Source of the DNA: Stemphylium vesicarium
Taxonomy: Eukaryota > Ascomycota > Dothideomycetes > Pleosporales > Pleosporaceae
Reading direction: 5' to 3'
Length of the DNA: 21,321 nt
NCBI GenBank assembly: GCA_004380135.1
Contig: QXCR01000296.1
Coordinates: 1 to 21,321 of the forward strand
The notes beneath the pieces were generated by a model. That model had not been told where the DNA came from. It worked only from the letters and a program-made list of their open reading frames with translations, and did no database searches. The position numbers were made by a program, and so were the translations under genes. Of the stretch, positions 9,900 through 19,529 are shown piece after piece (positions within the stretch are counted from its first letter, which is position 1; every line of letters starts with the position of its first letter).

Positions 9900-12348
9900 C
9901 TTATAAGATAGACTATTAGACTATAGCGCTAAATTTATATTCTTACTTTACTCTTTTAGAGTAATTATATCCCTATAAACTATAATTTATTATATAGTTT
10001 AAGTAGTAAGTTAATACCTCTAAATACTAATAACATCCTTTATAACGTTAAAGACGCGTTTAATACTAACCTCTATAATAGGGATTACTAATATATCCTT
10101 CGCGACTTAGACTAGTCGAGGATATATACCTTTATTTAACTACTACTACTCTAGAATATTATAGAATTCTAATAGAATTATATAGAGGATACTTAGGTAC
10201 TACTCTCCTTCTATACAAGTTAGGCTAGTGTTATTATTAGATTCTTAACTAAAACTATTATTTAGTGTTAAAAATACTCTTATTTATAGTTAGAGTATAG
10301 AAGGGCGCTTCTAGAACTATTTATTTCCTAATACTTATCTTATAAAAGATGCTAATTCTAGGGTAGATATTCTCTTCTCGTTATTATATTAGTCGAGGTA
10401 GTTAAGAAACTTTTATTAATATATATACTTATCTTAGACTTCCTAGCCCTCTTCCTTTATAAAGAGTTAGTTTATATTATAATAAAAAACTATAATAACT
10501 ATACCTTATAGAGACTAAGCTTTATAGTTAAGTTAAGCACTATCGCGCAGTTGAATAGAAACCCGCGTTCATTATCTATCTTCGCGTAGTACTTGCTTAG
10601 TTTCGCTCTACCACGTTAAGCTGTAGTCTTGACTATGTCTGGCTATTCTATTGCATCCTAGTTGTCTAAATCCTCGTCTAGCTCAGCTGTCATATTGTCG
10701 AGGAAGTCGAAGAGCTTGTCGTACATAAGCTATATATGTTGGATCTGAGGTTTCTCGTTCTAACTTAAGAAGCTAGTAGCGTCCTTAAATTGCCTAAGCA
10801 GGGTAGTAATAAGCTTAATATAGTGCTATTCTGTAGGTAAGAGCTAGAGTTTCTTAATATTGCGGAAGTCGATATCTATAGTGTTTAGATTACTATAACT
10901 TATAGGTCGACGGGTGTGTAGCTTTAAGGCGACCTCTAATCTTAACTACTTATTAATATATTGCCAAATCTTAATCGCGCGCGCACACATATCGTATGTG
11001 GAGTTCCACCGAGTTTTTACGTCGCGGATAACTGCTAGGCGATCTTTTGCTGGTAGGTGTTGCTGTGTGGCGATAAAGCGTTCGAATCGTTAAGGTGATG
11101 CGTTAATAGTAATATAGATAGCTCTTAACTAGTCCGCTATTAGGGCGTGATAAATGTATATAATAAATATAGTCTTACCTTACGGAGCGAGTTTAGGACG
11201 GACATCTAAGCACTAATTCCTTTAATATAGCGTCTCTCTAAGGGCTCCTTATTACCTATATCTATTAAGGCTTTAAGACGAAGGCTTTATATAATATTCT
11301 AGATAACTAGGTTAATAATATATGTAAGGCATGGGATAGTATTCTTATTTAAATTCTAGCTAATATTCTTATCGTCTAAAGTTGTCTCGAGGGTCCGCGT
11401 GAGGGTAGTGTTGTTACTAGTATTATCGCACGTAATAGCTAGGAGACGAGGCTTGGTATGTGTCTCTAAAAGTACTTAGAGGAGACATAAGGCTATAAAA
11501 TTTCTAGAATATTAGCCACGTAGTGGTATAAAATTAAGGAGCTTCTCCTAGAGCTACTAATATTTATTAATATAATACACCTTAATTACGAGAAAACTTA
11601 GGTAGTTTAATACTAACTAAGTATCTAACGCAATAGAAATTTTTGTCTTTTAACTAAGATCGTTAAGAAGAGCTATTTTAGCTTCTTAGTATTAAGTCTT
11701 AAATATTTCCTTAAATTTGTAATAGCTAATTATTATAATATCTAGTTAAAGGAACTTAAGGAATTGTTGGAATGATGGCTTATTAAGAGTATAGAATAAC
11801 TAGTTGTTGTTAATAACTACTTTCACAATCTCTCGCTCGAAAGCTTGCGAAGTAAAGGCCGGGACTAAAGTAGGCGAGTGTCTGCTATAGGCTGGGCGCG
11901 ATAGAAATAACGGCGGCGACGGCGTAGTGTGGACGGGTACTATAGCTCTCTGGCAGCCCTGTGTTTTCTGATGATTAATAAGTTGTTTAGTCCTAATAAT
12001 CCTTACGCCTGCGGGGTATTAAAGAGTAAGACTATAGTTAAAGTAGATTATATATAGTAGACTATTAGGTAGTCTTATAGCCTCTCTAAAGTATTGCTAA
12101 ATATCGCTAAAGCAACTAGAAGAGTCCTACTTTAGTCTTAAGATTCTATAGTTTTCTACCTATAGAGTGCTATTCTACTAACTAGTCTATGCGACTAACA
12201 CCTTATCTCCGTCCTTATCTTGGAGGATATTAGAAGGTGGGTATCTAAGTAACTCTATTATTATTTACTCTTTACCCCTAATAACTTACAGGGCTCTAAG
12301 TTTAAACTAGAGGAGGATTCGTAGAAGTTCTAAAGATACTTGTTCCAT
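9900..12348 (-). pseudogene. hAT transposase, RIP-degraded
   Basis: A candidate ATG at 12348-12346 begins MEQVSLELLRILL and later reads YPPSNILQDKDGDKVLVA. A clean island at about 11820-11990 reads KTQGCQRAIVPVHTTPSPPL, continuing to FTSQAFEREIVK. The RNase-H-like part includes a mutated NSTYDMCARAIKIWQYINK-like stretch (about 10950-11030). A clean island near 10550-10780 reads LMYDKLFDFLDNMTAELDED. The C-terminal dimerisation signature reads as AKDILAIPI, then VSIKRVFNVAKD (about 9990-10130). These match hAT-family transposases in order. TAG/TAA stops are frequent, and readings come from several frames, so frameshifts are possible. A DNA-binding BED finger was not clearly seen. The gene is dead; ends are approximate. 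Confidence 0.8.
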
Positions 12349-12510
12349 AATAAGTAACGTGGGTGTGGGAGTGTAGAGGTAGTGCTATGATAAGACGCTG
12401 TGATAATATTTACTATTAAATGTATAAACTTAGCAAAGACCTTAAAAAAACTATAGCTAGTATCCCTTAAGACCTTTAAGAGTAGAGAACGTCTAGAGTG
12501 TCTAAAATAA

Positions 12511-12528
12511 TTACTTTTTAAAAAGTAA
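12511..12528. repeat. Perfect 18-bp palindrome
   Basis: TTACTTTTTAAAAAGTAA is its own reverse complement. It lies between the hAT transposase start and the end of the acidic-protein gene, in a 280-bp stretch with no other feature. It may simply be AT-rich low complexity. Confidence 0.6.
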
Positions 12529-12628
12529 ATTTGTAGTTTTGCGCTAAATAAAATGCCTCAGTAAACGTGTCGCAGGTTATTAGGATATACAGGCATTGTA
12601 AGCTTTAAATATAAATAGCTGCATACTA

Positions 12629-14015
12629 TTAATACTTTAGCGGCATTTGAATTGTTAAATGATTAGCCACGATAATAGCTAATACTTGTTTATTCTCTAG
12701 TATGACATTTGCTTTTTTCTTGGTAATACTTAGCTACTCTGCATTGCTACCTTAGTCTGAGAAGCCTTCGAAGTTAGTCGTGTTGCCCTAATCTGTCTCG
12801 TCGTCCTTTTCAGCTATAGCCTTGGCCTCCTCCCACTGCTCTTCAGTCTCATACTCATTTCCAAATTCATTATAGTATGCATCGATATCAGAGTCCTCGT
12901 CCAGCTCCTCTTCACACTCATCGCTATCTTTGCCTTCAATATATGGCTTGTCACTCTGCAGAAGGGTGTCGTCGCTAAGCCCTAAGGCGCCAATTGGAGA
13001 CGGCGGCTCTACTTGTCTACATAGGTTAGTTTGTACCTATAATAAAAGACTATATTAAACTTACTTCTAATCTTTATTAGTAACGACCGCTAACTCTTTA
13101 GGCGTTAAGCTATCTTAAAAGTGTTACTACTCCTCTTTTACCTCCTTACTATTAAAGGAGTTATCCTTTAGCTTCTATAGTCTATTATAATATATTTAGC
13201 GCATAATCTTCTTAAGGATACCGCCAGAGCTGTAGATGCGTAGGTGTGGACGACTATAGCTCTCTATATTTAAGCTATTCGTTGTTATTGCGACCTTCTC
13301 TAAGGCCTTATTATATTGCCTTAGATTAACGTTATAGTATATATCTTCCTATTTCTTATAGATATAATTAAGTTTTATCTATATCTACTCTACTAAAGTT
13401 TATAAGTATTTAGATATAATAAGTAGCTATAATAACTTACTACTTTATATACCCTAGAAGCGTTTCTTATTAAGCTACTCTTGCGCTGCGCTTAGTATCT
13501 CCGCTTGCCTACTTGCGTCTACTACCTTATAGCTGTCCTTCTTCTTAATCTTATTCTTAAGGTGGTACTTTATAGCCTAGTCTACACTTCTTATAGCGTT
13601 AAGCGCCTTACCCTCTATAGTACGTAGAGTGGCCCAGTCCCTTTGCGCTATTATATAAGTAGTATTACTTAATAGGCCTTTATATAGGACCTTTAGGTTT
13701 ATAGGGCGGCCTTTTTAAGATATACCTAAGCTATACTACGTAATAACATTATTTACTTTATCCTCTTCGCAGTCGTATCCCTATAAAAGTTAATATAAGC
13801 TATTATAATTAACTATTATAATTACTTTAGTAAGCTTCTCCCACTTATCGCGCTTAAAATCTAGTAGAACCTAAGTAGGAGTGCGTGGGATAAGACCCTC
13901 TAGAATATTAATAGGCTTATCTTTAATAGTTGCTATTATAGGAGCCGTAATAAATAGCTATAATAAAGTACGAGTTATAGTAGTAGCTAAGAGGATAGAG
14001 CGGATTTTAAAAGTT
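12629..14015 (-). pseudogene. Unrecognised protein with acidic C-terminal region, divergent from H3-like gene; RIP-damaged
   Basis: One continuous - frame of about 460 codons, broken only by TAG/TAA at positions compatible with RIP of CAG, CAA or TGG. No family recognised. The N-terminal half contains INILEGLIPRTPT and KWEKLTKVIIIVNYNSLYQL (about 13800-13920), then a basic lysine-rich part read as KYHLKNKIKKKDSYKVVDA (about 13500-13590) and YSRPHLRIYSSGGILKKIM (about 13200-13260). A clean island (12735-13015) encodes a strongly acidic stretch, EGKDSDECEEELDEDSDIDA followed by ETEEQWEEAKAIAEKDDETD, then a short basic segment ITKKKANVILENK and a TAA at 12631-12629. Acidic stretches of this kind are common in histone-binding proteins, and its neighbour is a histone-like gene, but a chaperone role is only a hypothesis. 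The start is not resolvable. Confidence 0.55.
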
Positions 14016-14017
14016 AA

Positions 14018-14092
14018 TGTTTGTGGGTGAGGTTGCCTATGTACCGCGCTAGCGCTAGCGCTAGCGTATAAACGCAACCTCACCTACAAACA
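14018..14092. promoter_or_regulatory. Symmetric inverted repeat between divergent genes
   Basis: The arms at 14018-14036 (TGTTTGTGGGTGAGGTTGC) and 14074-14092 match as reverse complements at 18 of 19 positions. Between them sits a perfect 20-bp palindrome of GCTAGC repeats (14047-14066). The structure lies in the gap between the starts of the acidic-protein gene and the H3-like gene (14226), so it could be a bidirectional control region; it could equally be an old terminal inverted repeat pair. It is free of RIP, unlike the DNA on its left. Confidence 0.7.
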
Positions 14093-14225
14093 CTTTGATC
14101 TCCCACACCAATACATAAGACACCTCTATACGCAGCATAATAATAGTGCTTTATTATAGTTACGTTCACCCCTACCTGCAAATTTACGCTACTAACCTAT
14201 AACACCTACGCGTCTAACTACTATA

Positions 14226-14760
14226 ATGGCCCGTATAAAGCAAACCGCGCGAAAGTTAGTTGGGGGCAAAGCGCCAATAAAGGCCCTAAAATCGAAGGCC
14301 GCCCGTACTACAAAGTCTACAGCTGCTAATGCAGTAAAAAGGCGAAGAAGATTCAAGCCAGGCAGTACGTTATTACAGCGTGTTATCACTAGTAATAGTC
14401 TAACAATACACAGCTATTGCGCTTAGAGAGATCAAGAAGTACCAGAAGAGTACAGATCTCCTTCTACGCAAGCTACCCTTCAGCCGACTTGTTCGCGAGA
14501 TTGCGCACGCGGAACGGTCATATGTGCGCTTCCAGGCATCTGCAATGCTAGCTATTCAAGAGGCAGCTGAGGCGTGGTTAGTTAGCTATTTTGAAGGTAT
14601 TATTAACTACTACCCTATTATACTTAAAATGCTAATTTTAATAGATTACAATGTGAACGCTATCCACGCAAAGCGCGTCATAATACAATAGAAGGACTCT
14701 AAGCTTGCTTATAGATACTATAACAAACTCTGGCGTGATGGCCCTAGGTTTACGTACTAG
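14226..14760 (+). pseudogene. Histone H3-like variant, three exons, one in-frame TAG
   Basis: Exons 14226-14364, 14414-14596 and 14645-14760 (438 nt) join in frame to 145 codons plus stop. Intron 1 (14365-14413, 49 nt) begins GTACGT, has TCTAAC and ends ACACAG. Intron 2 (14597-14644, 48 nt) begins GTATTA, has GCTAAT and ends TAG. The tail reads MARIKQTARKLVGGKAPIKA, and the core includes PGTIALREIKKYQKSTDLLL, RKLPFSRLVREIA, RFQASAMLAIQEAAEAWLV and NAIHAKRV. Against canonical H3, the K4, K9, K14, K18, K23, K36-equivalent and K56 lysines are kept; S10 is Leu, T11 Val, K27 Thr, K79 Arg and C110 Asn. One residue is inserted in the tail, and the C-terminus differs (about eight residues longer). 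I3 and L10 fit RIP of ACA and TCA. The TAG at codon 123 (14689-14691) truncates the fold. No long CenH3-like loop 1 insertion is present. Confidence 0.9.
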
Positions 14761-15060
14761 AAAGCGAATAGGGTTATAGTCTAAGGAATACATAATGTAT
14801 TTGTATAATAGTTAACGTAAAAAATAAGGCGGTTCTTAGAACTATAATAATATATTATAATAGCTACTACTATACATCTTATAGAATCTTACAACCTAAC
14901 CTAGCCTATTATAGCCCAACCTAGCCCACACTAAAAAAGTTAATAATCTAACCCAACCCATACTAAGCACGCTAGCAATGGGTTATGCTGAGTTAGGTTG
15001 GGTTGTATTATGTCAGACCCCAACCACAACCCAACCCAACCCATTTGCCAGCCTACTAGT
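14761..15060. repeat. RIP-mutated spacer and GGGTT/AACCC-rich right border
   Basis: 14761-14890 is AT-rich with few CpA or TpG. 14890-15055 is dense in AACCTA, AACCCA and ACCCAACCC words in both orientations, mirroring 9370-9540. It contains no reading frame. It is probably the subterminal repeat zone of the hAT-type element; it is not a regular telomere repeat. Confidence 0.6.
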
Positions 15061-15552
15061 ACCCCCCCTATTCGTTTTCGATAGTGCACCTCTGTTAAAT
15101 ATTCGGAGGAGTAGAAAGGAAGCCTAAATGTTAGAGGCTGAGATCGCAGGCTATAAAGGTCAACTTATCGTGAAGGACATGCATTCCGGTAGTTTCTCCG
15201 AGCGGGAAACATGAACGCCAAGACTCATCTCACAGAGTGATAAGCTCTAGCTTCTCTTGGCACGCAGCAGCGGCCAGCTAATTAATGCGGTCGCTTAGGT
15301 TCTAGCCCCGCCCTGGGTGGGCTGTCCTCCACACTCTGCGTCGACGAACTTACAGCTGCTGTAGCCAGTGCGTGCAGGCCGGTTCCTAGCGGCGGCAAGT
15401 TGAGATGAAGCACATCACTTTTCGGAGACTTTGATCGCTCAAGAGTGACAATCGCGTCAACACCGAGTACGCGGTAGCAAGTGGTAGTATATCCGGCATG
15501 ACGAAGCGGCAGACGCAGACGTAGACTTGAACCCAACAGAAGGTTGCGTCGG
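15061..15552. other. Un-mutated DNA 3' of the HET gene, no supported gene
   Basis: Normal composition with no RIP. Open frames on the - strand here (15282-15590, 15386-15715) overlap the HET gene end in other frames and have no recognisable domain. Part of this stretch is presumably the HET 3' untranslated region. Confidence 0.55.
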
Positions 15553-17476
15553 TCACACGATTCGCACCTCGAGCCCCAATCTCTCCACACAGCCAGTTCT
15601 CACCTTTCCAACTCCAACCCTCCTGTACTCGCCATCTTTCCCTGTTGCCACAACGACCAGAACATAGAATTGCCGCTCGACGGAGCTGTCCTCTGTCTTT
15701 CCTACCACGACACAATGATTCTCCGAGCCTTCTGCACCGCTCTCGATATCATATCGTATCCACCCTGCCTCTTTGTTTGTAGAGGTGTCGAGAATGATGC
15801 AGCGATCGCCCTTAGATTTCATCGTGCAATTTAGGAACTTTCCCACATCGGCGATTAACGCAGCAGAGTCGCACTTGGTGTCAAAAGCTAGAGCTTTAAC
15901 CCAGCTCACTAACCCTATTTGGATTTCCATAAATTCGATGCATCCGCTACATGCCATCCATGACCACGATGGTACTTCTTGGTTGTTAGTATACGTGATA
16001 CGCTCTGTCTGCTTGTCCGACGTCTGCCACAGGAGATTCCTGTGAAGATGCTTTTCGAAGATGCCATGTTTGCTGCTGCAGTATAGCGCGCCAGCGATAC
16101 GGGCCTCCAACCCAGATGCTGCGACCCGTCTGTCTGTGGGCTCAGTAAGTCCACGCTTCGAGTAGTTCTGGAACAGAAAGTGGATAAATTCCACAGTACG
16201 GCGTTTGCTAGATTTCAGGAGACGGTTTGGAAAGCTTGGGTCTAGTAAGAAATAATTCTTTCGAAGTGAGCTGGAGATGGGGATGTATAATTAGCTAAAT
16301 GTTACCTTGGGTGGTGTAGGTCTCCTACCTCTCCATCTTCGTAAGGTTCTCGCAGTACACTCCTTTTCCGCATTCCCAGTAGGTCTGATTGGCGCTGAAG
16401 TGGATAGTTCGTTTGGCCAAGACCCTCTCTTGCATAACCCATGCTCGGTTGTTGAGCTCGGCTTGTTCTACATCCTTCTCGAAATCGTCCATATGGGTGC
16501 AGATGCAGACTTGATTACCTGCGGCGTCTTTAACATGCATGTAGTCAGTGCTTGTGTTTCGGGCGAGGAATCCTGCGTTTGAATCAACAGCCGACGTTGC
16601 TGCGATTGTACAATAGGCCGAGGCGAAGACTTCCTCCATACGACCCGCTTCGTGTTTCCAATCATCCGCGTTCCACTGAATGATGCACAGTGAGTCAATC
16701 CAGAGATACTCAATGCCGAGCTCCCGGGTCACTCGGACTGCATCTTGGAATGTCTTTGGTAGTTTAGATAGACTAAATCCGTCTAGTCGTGCAAGGCGGT
16801 TGACATCAGTGGTGCAGTATCGAGGATTGTCCTTTGTTGGGGGATCGTTGCCCCAGCGGTGAGACAACGCAGTATACTTCACACCTTCATTCTCCTGAGG
16901 GATATAGAGACGTAGAACTTCTGGATCGGCATGCCCAACATATATCAGCCTAGTTGGCGATGCCCCTTGGGATCTGGCATTCTGTTGGTTGCAATCGTGG
17001 GTTGCATCGCACCATTCGAGCCAGCTTCGAAGGAGCGCGAAGCGCGCAGCACTTTCAGGGTCAGGTAGAACCGGGAAGCCGATTGGGATATCATCTCTGT
17101 CAGGGGATGGGTACTCTGCACTCAAGACAGGTGATAAGCAAAGGGTGTTTTTAGCACACCAGAGGGGCTAGGAACACTAACCCACGTCAGAACAAAGCCT
17201 CAGCATACGCGGGCCTTTACGGCCGAGTCGTAGTGCCGCGCCATCTCGATAAACACTAAGGTAAGCGTTTTCGTCCTCGTTCTCGTGAAAGCTTTGAGCG
17301 GTCCGGACCAGTAGTTTGCAGAGCGCACAACTTCTCGAGGCGACGCGAATCTCCGAGAGGCGAGCTTGAGTATCCTGCTGCTCAGTTACAGGATCTACAA
17401 AGACCCTGCAACAGGCGCAGGGGTAAACGGAGCTTGAGTAGTCCTGTAATCCACGCTTTGGCAAGACTCCATGCAA
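15553..17476 (-). CDS. HET-domain (heterokaryon incompatibility) protein, three exons
   Basis: Exons 17476-17182, 17115-16329 and 16270-15553 total 1800 nt, giving 599 aa plus TGA. Intron 1 (17116-17181, 66 nt) runs GTTAGT to GTGCAG; intron 2 (16271-16328, 58 nt) runs GTAGGA to CTCCAG. Both keep the frame (...SDVEYPSP and ...KMESSLRKNYF). The N-terminal part has CACC and CALC cysteine pairs. The HET domain follows: YTALSHRWG (about 179-187), LPKTFQDAV (217), LWIDSLCIIQ (236-245), AYCTIAATSA (265-274) and RAWVMQER (322-329). The C-terminal part has the usual PSWSWMACSG and ends VGVGKVRTGC...LEVRIV. HET proteins mediate cell death after fusion of incompatible hyphae; the recognition partner is not predictable. 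No stop or RIP damage is present, so it looks functional. The 68-bp array begins about 95 bp upstream of the ATG. Confidence 0.92.
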
Positions 17477-17570
17477 TCTTCTAGCGAAGTCGTTGGCGAA
17501 AGTGAAGGACCAGTCCGGCTATCCCAAGGTTATTGTAATTTGCGCCAGCTATGAACGCCGCATTGAAAGA

Positions 17571-18417
17571 GACTTACAACCTAAAGCACAAGACACGCCA
17601 AGGTTAGCAGCCGCCTCGTGCATCCACGTTCGCAGGTCAACTTACTGCCTACACCACCAGACAAACAAAGGTTAGCAGCCGCCCCGCGCATCCATGTTTG
17701 CAGGTCAACTCACATACTACACCACCAGACACACCAAGGTTAGCAGCCGCCTCGCGCATCCACGTTCGCAGGTCGACTTACTCGCTACAGCACCAGACAC
17801 ACAAAGGTTAGCAGCCGCCTCGCGCATCTATGTTTGTAGGTCAACTCACATACTACACCACCAGACACACTAAGGTTAGCAGCCGCCTCGCGCATCCACG
17901 TTTGCAGGTCAACTTACTCGCTACACCACCAGACACACTAAGGTTAGCAGCCGCCTCGCGCATCCACGTTCGCAGGTCAACTCACATACTACACCACCAG
18001 ACACACCAAGATTAGCAGCCGCCTCGCGCATCTACGTTTGCAGGTCGACTTACTCGCTACACCACCAGACATACTAAGGTTAGCAGCCGCCTCGCGCATC
18101 CACGTTTGCAAGTCGACTTACTCGCTACACCACCAGACACACCAAGGTTAGCAGCCGCCTCGCGCATCCACGTTCGCAGGTCGACTTACTTCCTACACCA
18201 CCAGACACACTAAGGTTAGCAGCCGCCTCGCGCATCCACGTTCGCAGGTCGACTCACATACTACACCACCAGACACACCAAGGTTAGCAGCCGCCTCGCG
18301 CATCCACGTTTGCAGGTCAACTCACATACTACACCACCAGACACACCAGGGTTAGCACCTGCTCTGTGCCCTAACGTCCGTAAGCTTGCTCACCTCCTAC
18401 ACCCATGTTAGTCACCC
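17571..18417. repeat. 68-bp tandem repeat array upstream of the HET gene
   Basis: Eleven units start at 17602, 17670, 17738, 17806, 17874, 17942, 18010, 18078, 18146, 18214 and 18282, an exact 68-bp period beginning GGTTAGCAGCCGCC (GATTAGCAG in the seventh). A diverged twelfth starts at 18350 and a degenerate half unit precedes the first. Differences between units are mostly C/T and G/A transitions. The segment after GCAGGTC has two types, CACATACTAC and TTACTCGCTAC (some units CTGCCTAC or CTTCCTAC), which largely alternate. As 68 is not a multiple of three, the open frames through it are not credible genes. It lacks the unique spacers of a CRISPR array. Confidence 0.95.
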
Positions 18418-19082
18418 TTAACGTGTGGAATATTCACCGGCCTAGCTACCCTCTACATGTCTATCGTCAGCTATAGTTTAAAGTGTGCTCGCGTTCTAGG
18501 CATACCTCAAAGGAATTCTCGTCCCACGTTTTCTTAAACATTGCAACAATTTTAGCTATGGCACGTTAGCAGAGACAATGTGAATAGACTTGCTGACCGG
18601 ACCTAGTGTTTGCGGAAGTAGGGTAGTTTAATCGGCTAGTGCCTAAATTATTGCGGGATGGCGGGGCAGCTGGAAAACAGGTTATGAACTTAGGTGCTTG
18701 CAGGCAACATTTAGTGGAACCAACAAAACCTGCGCATGTGACCGCTGTCGATGCTTCTGGACTCCAGCCATTATGCGCGTCAGCCACAGCCACAGACACA
18801 TCTGAGCACGCTACTGCAGCCTGCTGCATGCTGAGAGGAACCAGAGCTTAGTACCCTGCAGAGAGTGTCTTGGCGATAAAATTCTCCGCACGGAGAAACT
18901 GCCGGAATGCATGTTCTTTATAATAAGTTGACCTTCGAAGACTGCAGTCTCCATCTTTAGCAACTAGAATTCCTGGGCACCGCTCCGAACGCTCTACGAA
19001 TATACGCCGTCGCGAGTAAAGAGGGGGTTATTAGTAGAGGGATAATAAACGCTATTAGTAGAACGACAAATAGCACGTCCAA
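18418..19082. other. Un-mutated region without a supported gene
   Basis: Mixed composition with no RIP. Overlapping open frames at 18566-18829 (-) and 18639-18851 (+) show no recognisable motif or codon pattern. 19019-19082 contains repeated TTATTAGTAGA-like words just before the Copia LTR. Nothing else is claimed. Confidence 0.5.
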
Positions 19083-19520
19083 TGTCACGGCGCTGGCTCA
19101 GATAGCTAATAAGAGCGCGCCAAGCTGCTAAGCGAGCAGCTGCGCGATCACTGAAATTCCTGCGCGAACACGCCCCGTCGTACGCTCCTTGAGCTACGTC
19201 CTTGTCTTAGCCTGACCCTGTACTGTCAGCGTTACGTAGTGAATACACCGATCACGTGCACCTATCTTTTCTGCCTGCCGACTGTAAGCCCAGGGCACCT
19301 TGCATAGTCACGTGGATTATTCACCAGCCAATCAGCCTACTAGTTTATGTATATAAACTTACGTTATAGACTTCTTAGTTATTAGAATATAGAATACTAC
19401 ACTTTATAATATACCTTATATTATACTTTATCTCCTACTCCTAATTACTTATAGTTATAAGCCTAGCCTAATCTACTCTATTAATTTTTAACCTATCTAT
19501 ATATTAAAAAATCCTATTAT
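19083..19520 (+). repeat. 5' LTR of a Ty1/Copia element (3' limit approximate)
   Basis: Begins TGTCACGGCGCTGG, matching in inverted orientation the fragment at 5676-5775, which ends at the same base. The first ~255 bp are free of RIP; from about 19340 the sequence becomes CpA/TpG-depleted. The primer-binding site and LTR end are obscured by RIP, so the right limit is a guess based on where gag-like coding begins. The 3' LTR lies outside the window. Confidence 0.65.
19328..19357 (+). promoter_or_regulatory. Putative LTR promoter: CCAAT and TATA boxes
   Basis: CCAAT at 19328-19332 within AGCCAATCAGCC, and TATAAA at 19352-19357, lie near the end of the un-mutated U3-like part. The spacing suits an RNA polymerase II promoter driving the retrotransposon transcript. 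Motif-based only. Confidence 0.5.
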
Positions 19521-19529
19521 ATCTAATCT

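Larger units (their letters stand above)
9370..15055. mobile_element. Possible composite hAT-type element with inverted subterminal repeats
   Basis: Both ends are rich in GGGTTGGGTTAGG-like words in opposite orientation. The best pair is 9398-9413 (GGGTTGGGTTAGGTTA) against 14944-14959 (reverse complement GGGTTGGGTTAGATTA, 15 of 16 matching). The left border falls exactly where the RecQ fragment stops. Inside lie a hAT transposase, a gene with an acidic C-terminal region and a histone H3-like gene. Clean terminal inverted repeats and an 8-bp target duplication could not be identified, so the limits, and whether this is one element or several nested ones, are inference. Confidence 0.45.

Noticed and set aside
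14226..14426. Unspliced 66-aa frame as a complete small protein
   Set aside because: Removing the 49-nt intron with GTACGT donor and TCTAAC branch site restores the exact histone H3 order, so the unspliced end is an artefact.
14226..14760. Centromeric H3 (CenH3)
   Set aside because: The N-tail is H3-like with the ARxKQTARK pattern, and the loop-1 region has the canonical length without a CenH3-type insertion.
15282..15715. - strand frames of 102 and 109 codons downstream of the HET gene
   Set aside because: They overlap the HET 3' end in other frames and have no domain similarity.
17571..18417. CRISPR-like array or repeat-protein gene
   Set aside because: The units are contiguous 68-bp repeats with no unique spacers, and 68 is not a multiple of three, so the open frames shift phase between units. 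The organism is eukaryotic.
18566..18851. Overlapping 87- and 70-codon frames
   Set aside because: No recognisable motif, no splice signals or neighbours suggesting a gene; the two frames overlap on opposite strands.
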